Positions 1 to 9,000 of a DNA stretch of 10,722 bases are shown here, piece by piece. The stretch's first letter is position 1, and each line of letters starts with the position of its first letter. The notes beneath the pieces were generated by a model. It searched no databases. It was not told where the DNA came from and was given only the letters and a program-made list of their open reading frames with translations. A program made the translations under genes and the position numbers. The stretch covers positions 1-10,722 of the forward strand of contig WJJU01000400.1 in NCBI GenBank assembly GCA_014729595.1, given 5' to 3'. This stretch comes from Chitinivibrionales bacterium (GTDB lineage: Bacteria > Fibrobacterota > Chitinivibrionia > Chitinivibrionales > WJMI01).

Positions 1-3000
1 CCTCCTGGCCGCTGCTTTTAAGATAAAAAGCAATTTTTCCCGGATCCTCCGTGGCCATTCCCCCATCGCTGAATAGCGGCCAATTTACGGCGATTGATCT
101 GCCTTTGTTTTCTTTTACCGCTTGTCGATAATGGGAGAACGCCATAAGAAACCTGTTTGCAATTGCATAATCACAGGCTCCCGTATCCCCAAGAATTGCG
201 GAAGAAGATGAAAAATAGCAAACAAAATCCAGTCGATGTTCCGAAAGGTATTCATCGAGTAGTAGTGTCCCGATTGTTTTAGGATATAGTACTCTTTTTA
301 TCTCCTCGATATCTTTTTCATAGAATGGTCGACTAGATTCAACCCCCGCAATGTGGAATATACCAGATAGCCGATATGGCAAATTGCCGGCCCAGGCTTC
401 AACGCTTTCCCTTTTTGATACATCTACTGAATAATACCGGACATCATGTGCTCCTGCTTGGTACAATTCATCGATTTTTTTTCGTATTTCCGAGGTGATT
501 TTCCTTCTTCCAAGTAGTATCAAGCGTGCATTACAGGTTTCAGCGAGATATTCGGCGAATCGCTTCCCTAACGCACCGCATCCTCCAGTGACGACATACG
601 CGCCATTTTGTTTTACCAAAACCGTTTTCTTTTTTTCGGCGAGGTGCTTTGAAACTATTGCGCATTTGTATCTTCGGTTTTTTGCATACCAAATTGCTCC
701 TCCCCGCTTTGCGGCATCATCTATCTGCTCGGATGTATAACCCCCCGTATCCGTGTACAGTAACGATATCACTACCTTCGGCATAGCTAATTTCAATGAA
801 CGCTCAAAACCAATCCATGAATAATCCCAACATGTTTCGCACAAAGTGGGGTCATATCTTCCTATGAGTACTATGCGGGAAATTGGATGCGAACATTCAT
901 GAACTGCTCTGAACAAGCCGAACAGGGCATGAATCCCCGCCTCACCTTTCCCTTGAGCCCATGCGTATACGATAGTTGCAGCTTTTTCTTTTTTCAAAGC
1001 CTCCGCATTCAAAACCATACGGATATCGTCTTCTGTGTTATCCCGACATTGATAGGTATATTTCGATTCTTTTTTGTATGTTTGCCCTCTATAAATGTAT
1101 ACCGCATCCGCGAACGCTTCCTTACTCTTCCCATTCATAGAGCCGGCATGAAAATTTTTATCCGCAAATATTATATATTGCTGCTTATCACCGGATACTT
1201 CATTATCGGCAATTTGTTCTTCTTGCCACTCTTCAACAAAAAACATTCGCTCCGTCTGTTCTTCCGAAGTAGGCACTATTTCTTTTTCACGGATGGTAGC
1301 GGCTTCATCGCGGCTATCACTTTTCTCTCGCACATCGAGATTATATTCTTCCATGCTATCTATTGACAGCCCTTGTACCACCGCACTTAAGTTACCCTCC
1401 GCATCGCACAAATTGCAATCAATTTTTTCCTCATCGTCGTCATTTATGCGTATAGATGCATACATCTCATTTGTACAAGGCTTGTATACTCGAACCCTCT
1501 CGGCATGCACCGGCGATAATGGAACCGCATTCAGATTATTGTATTCTCTCCGCAGATAAAGAGCGCTTTGCAAGCTGGCCTCGGCATAAGTTGGATGCAG
1601 TAAGAAATTATCGCTGTTATTTGCTATTGCATCAGGAGTTCCCACTCGCATTAGTGCCTGCTTCTCAGCGCGAGCAATCTCAATTACTCCTTGCAATGAA
1701 TCTCCGTACTCAATGCCGCTTGCAATAAAATTATTATAAAAATCATTTGGATTGCAGCCCGCGCTCATCCGTGCTCGTAATGCATGCAGATCCAATTTTC
1801 CCGTAACGCCATCATCATTATATTTGGCTTTTCCGCTGCAATGCACCAGATCTTGCCCCAAAGCATCACTGGAAATTTCAAATTCAATGCTTCCGTATTT
1901 GCATTCGTATAGTGCAATGGTAATTGTGACACCATCTTCTTGTTCCACAACGATGGGACATATCCAATGAATATCACGCAGCTCGATGTTTTGCATATCC
2001 CTTTCCGGCGGCGCGGCATCTATGATGGCGGCAAGTGCAATCTCAAAATACACCGATGCGGGCAAAATCCTCTTTTTATTTATTTGATGATCTTTTAGGA
2101 AAAACTCACTACCAATAAATGTTGACGAATATGCTTGTCGACTCAGATTGGAGATATTTCGATGCAATACCGGACTAATAGTAGGAGCTTGTTCCTCTAT
2201 AGTGACCCGCTCACCATTTATCGAATCCAGCCAGTATCGTTCACGCGCAAAAGGATAGGGTGGGAGATTTACCTTTTCCGGTTTCTCTCCGCTATAGAGC
2301 ATTTTCCAATCCAGATTACAGCCTCTAACCCATGCTTCCAGTAATTTTGCATTCCTTCCGTGTAATATCCAATTATTTATTATTTCCGCCGCCGCCTCTT
2401 CCTCATCAAAAAAGCTCATACTTTCTTTGCATCTCTTAGCCGCTCCAATGTAACAGTTATCAATATCTGTTTTGCCGTTTACATACTCCTTGAGCTTTTT
2501 TGCCAGTTCGTCCAATGAGCCGACTACGAATCCAAGCCGCTCATCCATTTCCTCTCTGCCGATTTGGAGTGTATAAGCAAGCTCGTTAAGCCTTACCGGT
2601 TCACTGGATTTTGTTTTGTCTTCACCGGAGCAATGCTTTTCAATGAAATTCAATAGGTCAATTGCTTTTTCTCGAAGTTGCTCAGGTGTTTTGGCGGATA
2701 ATGGAATAATGCATTCCCTCGAACCATTGTCGGCGGCGCTATTCTTTTTTCGCTCCCGTGTAGGTATATATTCCCTTAACACGATGTGTGCATTAGTTCC
2801 CCCATGCCCAAATGAATTAAGCGCCGCCATTCGGCATTCTCCCTTTGGGGACTCCCATTCGCATATTCCGGTCGAAATATAAAAGGGCGATTTTTTTAAA
2901 TCAATTAGAGGGTTTAAATTATTAAAGTGCAAAAGCCGCGGAATCCGTTTATGCCGCATGGTCAACAAAACTTTAATCAGTCCAATCACCCCCGCCGCCG

Positions 3001-6000
3001 CCGCCGTATGTCCTATATGCGATTTAGCGCTGCCTATCGAACAATAATGCCTTTTATCAGTAAACTTTTTAAACGCTCGTATGAGCGCATTCGCCTCCAC
3101 GGGATCGCCTAATATTGTCCCTGTTCCGTGAGCTTCGACATATCCAATTTTTTCCGGATCAATATTATACTTTTCATAAACGCTGGTTATGAGTTGCTCT
3201 TGCGCTACTCCATTCGGTGCGGTTATGCCGTTGCTAGCTCCATCCTGGTTAACACCCGAAGCATTGATTATTCCATAGATTGGATCACCCGCTTGGATTG
3301 CATCTTCAAGGCGCTTTAAATACACCATACCGATACCCTCTGATATTATCGTGCCGTCCCCATTTCCGTCAAAGGTATTGCATCGGCCTGTTGGAGAAAT
3401 CATTTCTATATCATCCAACGCTATCTGAACATTCTGATTCATACAGGCATTAACCCCGCCCGCCAAAACGCTATCGGTCTCATGATTTCGCAGGCTTTCG
3501 CAAGCCAGATGTATGGCAACCGCCGATGCGGAACATGCGGTATCGATTACCAAAGCCGGCCCATTCAGGTTCAGCACATAGGATAGTCGCGATGCTATAA
3601 TTGCATCAGATGATCCGGTAAAGCTTTCTCCGTGGTAATTTATCGGTTCTGCACCAATAAATACACCGGTTTTCGTACCTTGCAACTCTCGCGGATTATA
3701 GCCGGCATCCTCAATAGCTTTCCATCCCTCTTGCAGCACCAAACGTTGATGAGGATTCATCGACTCAGCTTCCCGCGGGGTAATTTTGAAAAACATTGGA
3801 TCAAAACAATCCCGATCTTCTACTATTCCGCCCCACTTGCATCGTGTTTTCCCACGCTGTTTCTCAGTCGTATATATTCTAGGGTCTAAGTAATGTGGAG
3901 GCAACTCATCAACACCATCAACTTCCATTAGAAGATTCGACCAAAATTCATGAATTGTTTTTGCCTTTGGGAATTGGCCCGCCATACCGATGACGGCTAT
4001 CTCTGCTTTTTTTCCATCACCGAATTCTAACCTTTTATTACGGCCATGGGTATGCTTTGGAATCAGCTCCGTGAGGGCTATGCGTTCAGGCGTTACTTCT
4101 AAATTTCTTACTTCCTCTTCGTTTTTTTCTGCCACCTTATCAGCAAATGCGCCACCGCTTTTTTTCCATATAATTTCCGCAACAGGCTGTATATTTTCAC
4201 CGTATGTTGAAATCACATGGCCGGCTAAATTTGCTACTGTGAAAAATTCAAAGGTTATGGCAGCATTCATCGATATGGATAATTTTTCGTTAACATCATC
4301 AATGAAAGCAACACCCAACATGGAATCGAGACCATATTCGAAAAATGCGGTATCGGGGTCAATGCTTTCTTTCGGCATTTTGAGAGCAGCCGACAAACAT
4401 TCATGGATTACATTCTCTACATATCCCTGCAAAGGAATTGCAGGTTTTGCTTGTGCTTTAACCAATGCCCGCTTATTTGATTCGGTTACAGGCGATGCAA
4501 CTTGCATTGTACTTGAAGACTGCTTGCGGTCAAGTGTTTGCTCTTTCTTAATCTTTCCTTCAGAAGGAGCAATGGCGTTATCAATCTTTTTGCGCCGCAA
4601 ACTCGTCCGATTCTTCCCGTTTTCTTTAAGGCCTTCCTTGCAATGGGCTAAATCTATACGTTCGGTAATATCGCAGGGCATTAATGATTCTATTTGAGCC
4701 GGAGCTTTCATACAAAGCACCTGATTGATTCTTCCCCTCTGCAATTCTCCTACAAATCGCACGAAACATTCAAATCCCTCATTATCTTCAAGAGCCGCAT
4801 AGTTAACTTTGGTTTTTCCCGAGGTTTCCGTGATCATTTTTTTTATTGTTGCACCCCAGAATCCCCAATTTATGATTCCAACCGGGAAGTGCGCACTTTT
4901 CCGCAAAGATTGTACTAAACTGTCCGCGAAAGTAATACCGCACGCGTAAGCCGCCACCTGCCCCGCCCCCGTAAAGGCCCATGCCTGACCGGAAGAAAAA
5001 TAGCAAATAAAATCGAGTTTTTCGTCCTTTAACGCCTTGTAGAAGGTTAAGCTACCGCGAATCTTTACGGATACTATTTCCTCAAATTTTTTCTCATTTA
5101 TTTTCTCTACGGCGTCGTCTGAGCCAAATACCAGTCCTGCAAAAAATGCCCCTGCAATGGAACCATGTGCATTTTTGATATCTTTTACGGCTTTTTCCAT
5201 AGAGGTCAGATGCAATGCATCACCTTGCACATAAAACAATTTTCTTTCGGCGCATTCCCAGGATGCAAGCATTGATCTGACTTTGTCGGAATCCTTCGCA
5301 CTTCTACCGATCCAGACAACCGTTGCATTATATCTTTCAATTAAGTTACGAGTAAAGATTTGTCCGACGGTTCCGCTTCCACCTAAAATTACATATACAC
5401 CATCCTGCTTAATCACTGTATCGTCGTTCTCTGCCCATTCGAGCCTTGTAAAAGCCATGCGATACCGTTGTCCGTCCGAAAATTTGATCAGCTCTCCACG
5501 GTCTGAAGCGGGTTCATTAACTAATGCATTCAATAGAATGTCGCGCTGGTCCGAATTAGCCAAATCCTTTCGCGAAAAATCGCAATTGCGGACTTTGTAG
5601 CGAAAATTCCTATGAGCCAATGAATACGCTAATCCAGTTACTCCCGCTCCTCGGTAATTATTCGGCACGTCGCCGCAGGCGAAATTATCCAGTGAAAGGA
5701 CGTAGGTATCGACCGCATTTCCCACTTTTTGATCATTTTTGAGATATTGCGCCAGTCGTAGGAATTGTATTTCATTGCGGCGATACCCATCCATTACATC
5801 GGCGATTGCTACTGAATCGAATTGCTCTTCGCCCATGCAGATTACATACAGGGCATCAATTATTTTGACCGACCCTAAACATGTTTCGAATCCCTTTGGA
5901 TCATTAACCCCACAGAGCCATTCATTTTCTGAAATCTTCCGGGTTGTATTGCCTAATCGTATAATTGTTACCAGTGCCGTCGTAGTTTTATGATAAAATT

Positions 6001-9000
6001 GTTTAATGTCACTTTCGAAATCCCGTGAAGAATCACAGCACACAATGACAACCGATTTATGCTCATGATTGTCATTTTTATCAACAATCGGCGCCTCCAC
6101 CCACTCGGGCAGGTAGCTTTTCCCATCCCAACCGTCTTCGACTTTTATTCCGCCGAACTCCTTTGAGCTTTTTTCGACAAGCGCCTTATTTATATATGAA
6201 AATTCTATACCATTCAATTCCACGCACACAGTGCCGCAATCATCACATAAAACGACATCACATAGCGCGCTCTTCTCATCACGTGTACCAACCCGTGCAT
6301 TTTGTACCAGTGCAAACATTACTTTTCGACATGAAGCAGAAATAACAACCGATTCCATTGCCACCGGTTGTATGAGCTTTCCGACAACAAGCTCTTTTCT
6401 TTCCAAGAGAACAACAGCCGCATGTATTGCACCTTCAACCAAGCCGGGATGCACATAGAATAGTGAAAGCGTATCCAAATCTTTTTCCGGGATCCGTAAA
6501 CGAGCCAGCAACTTGTCTGATCCGGCTCGTATATCGGTAAGTAACCGGAAAGCCGTGCCATACTGTATACCGGAGGTCGCAAAGTCCTCGTAAAGACAAT
6601 CGATATCCGAACCAAAGGCATGTGGCTCGAGTTCATTTTCCAACTTCACCAAATCGACATTTGCACCATCATGCCTCACTCGAAAAACCGCCTCGCCTTT
6701 GCAATGTACAATATCATCGCGGTCGAATTCTGCATTCGTATCTTTCGGTGCATTTTTTGTTATTTCGAACTCTATCCGTTCATTATCTTTTGCACATAAT
6801 GCGATGGAAATGAGCGTTCTATTCGTCTCGTCGTTGGTATCATGAAAAACAAGCGGGCATTCCCAGCCGACATTCCACAGCTCAAGAACGGCCGCCTTCT
6901 CCTTTAGTAGCGTTGCTTTGTCAATAGCGGTTCGAGCCATTTCGAGATATGCACCTATTGCCATGACCTTTCGCCCGCATATTTTGCGCCCACTTATTAA
7001 TAGTTCGCTACCGCTAAAGGTTGATTGGTAGCTTTGCCCGCCGAGATCCGAGGTATTGGTATGCAAGAGCGGATGCATTCCGTTCAGACGTATTACCATT
7101 CCCGGAGCATAACGGCTAATCCAGTACGATTTTCCATCAAAAGGATAAGTCGGAAGCGAAATTCTTTTACCACCGCCATTATTAACATACTCTTGCCAGT
7201 CATTGAACAACCCTTCAACCCATAAGTGTGCAATTTTTGACGGTTCGCGACTTTCCAAAACCAATCTGATGAATTCGTCGGTTTCATTCCGATTCAGTAT
7301 ACCTGCTATAGCATTGGATTTTTTAATTTCACCTTGAAAGACATCTTCTCGAGATTTTCCATCAAGAAAGGCGGATATCTTTTCCGCCAATTCCTTCTTG
7401 GTTTTGGCAATAATTGCCAGTCGATTTCCGAATGACTTTCTTCCAGCGCATAAGGTAAAGCTTATATCGCGGATTTTTTTTTCGGCGGCGGTATACGAAC
7501 CCGTTAAATCACGTTCGAGCACGAACAAAATCCTTTTTGCAGATTCCCGCAGTTGATTTTCATCGCGTGCGGAAAACGGAAATATGAATTTTACATTCTT
7601 CTCGTTTTCTTTGTCCGTTGCATTTGGGGCCGACTCATACTTTTCTATGATGACATGCGCATTGGAACCACCGGCACCAAAAGAACTAATGCCCGCGCGA
7701 AGCGGAGTTTTTTGACCATTAACATACTTAGGTTCCCAATCTTCGACTTTTTGTTGAACGAAAAACGGCGAATTCTCGAATTCAATATATTCATTCAGTT
7801 CCTGAGAGTGCAGCGAAGGTACTAGTGTGCGACGATCCATTTGTAAGAGTACTTTCTGCACTCCCACTATTCCCGCCCCCGCTTCAAGGTGGCCGATATT
7901 TGTTTTCACCGAACCGATTGAACAGCTATTGCGCTCAACGTCATATTTTTTAAAAGCTTTGTTCAGTCCTGAAATTTCAATAGGATCGCCCAGTTCAGTT
8001 CCGGTACCATGAGCCTCAATGTAAGTAATGGTTCGGGCATCAATCCCCGCATTCCGTAATGCGGATTCAACAAGCCGCGCTTGTGCGTGAGGATCGGGTA
8101 CCATAAAGCCGCTTGTTTTTCCGCCATGGTTTACGGCGATGCCTTTGATGATTCCATATATGTTGTCTTTATCTCTAACGGCTGATTCGACCGGCTTGAG
8201 AAACAACGCACCGACCCCTTCGCCTGGAACATACCCGTTTGCCCCTTTGCCGAACGTCCTGCACACCCCGTCCTCCGATAATGCCCCCGCGCCTTCCGCC
8301 CAATTTATGTCCCATTTACTCTGATGTATATCCAGATTTACACCGCCGACGATTGCCGAAGTGCACTCTCCTCGCTTGATTGCTTCGCAGGCCAAATACA
8401 GCGCAGTTAAGCTCGAAGAACAAGCAGTATCGACGGTCATACTCGGTCCGGAAAGGTTCATCCAATAAGAGACACGGTTTGCGATACTCCAAAGAAACGA
8501 ATTAGGAGAGACCTTATGGCCATGCAGTTTTTCTTCTATACCGATCATCTGATACAATGTCCAAACCGCCCCAACATACACACCAACTTTTTCGTGTCCC
8601 GCTTCTTTTGACAGCAGATCCGGATAATACCCAGCATCCTCAATGGCTTCCCATGCTACTTCCAGAAAAAGCCGCTCTTGCGGGTCGAGCATCTCCGCTT
8701 CGCGCGGTGATATATTGAAAAACAGAGAATCAAATTTATCGATATCATCAATGAATCCACCGCGGTATTTTTTTGAAAATTCACAGTGCTGCCGCTTATG
8801 AAAACGCTCATCCGGAATAGTTTCTATGCAATCACGGCCATTCAAAATATTGTCCCACAGCTCATCAAGATTGCGGGCTTTGGGATATCTTCCCGCCATC
8901 CCCACCACGGCTATTTCGCTTGTATAGGATTGATCCTTAGTGGGATTCGCGCTTACGTTTTCGGAGGTCGGAATCCGAACCGCGGACACATTCTCCGTTT

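Noticed and set aside
887..1366. 159-codon + strand frame with Phe-rich, membrane-like stretches
   Set aside because: The Phe-rich look is the reverse complement of Lys/Glu-rich linker and KR2 codons on the minus strand; there is no ribosome site or family match.
2993..3007. Trinucleotide (CGC)n repeat
   Set aside because: It encodes the conserved GHTAAAAG alanines of KS2 next to the active-site His; codon choice explains the run, so it is not a separate repeat element.
3990..4697. 235-codon open frame on the + strand
   Set aside because: It is antisense to the ACP, its linkers and the KS2 start; the minus-strand frame carries the GLDSM phosphopantetheine motif, so the + frame is a shadow.
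7082..7639. Possible acyltransferase domain after KS1
   Set aside because: It is too short and has no GHSxG; the landmarks are those of the KS-flanking linker ending in LPTYPF.
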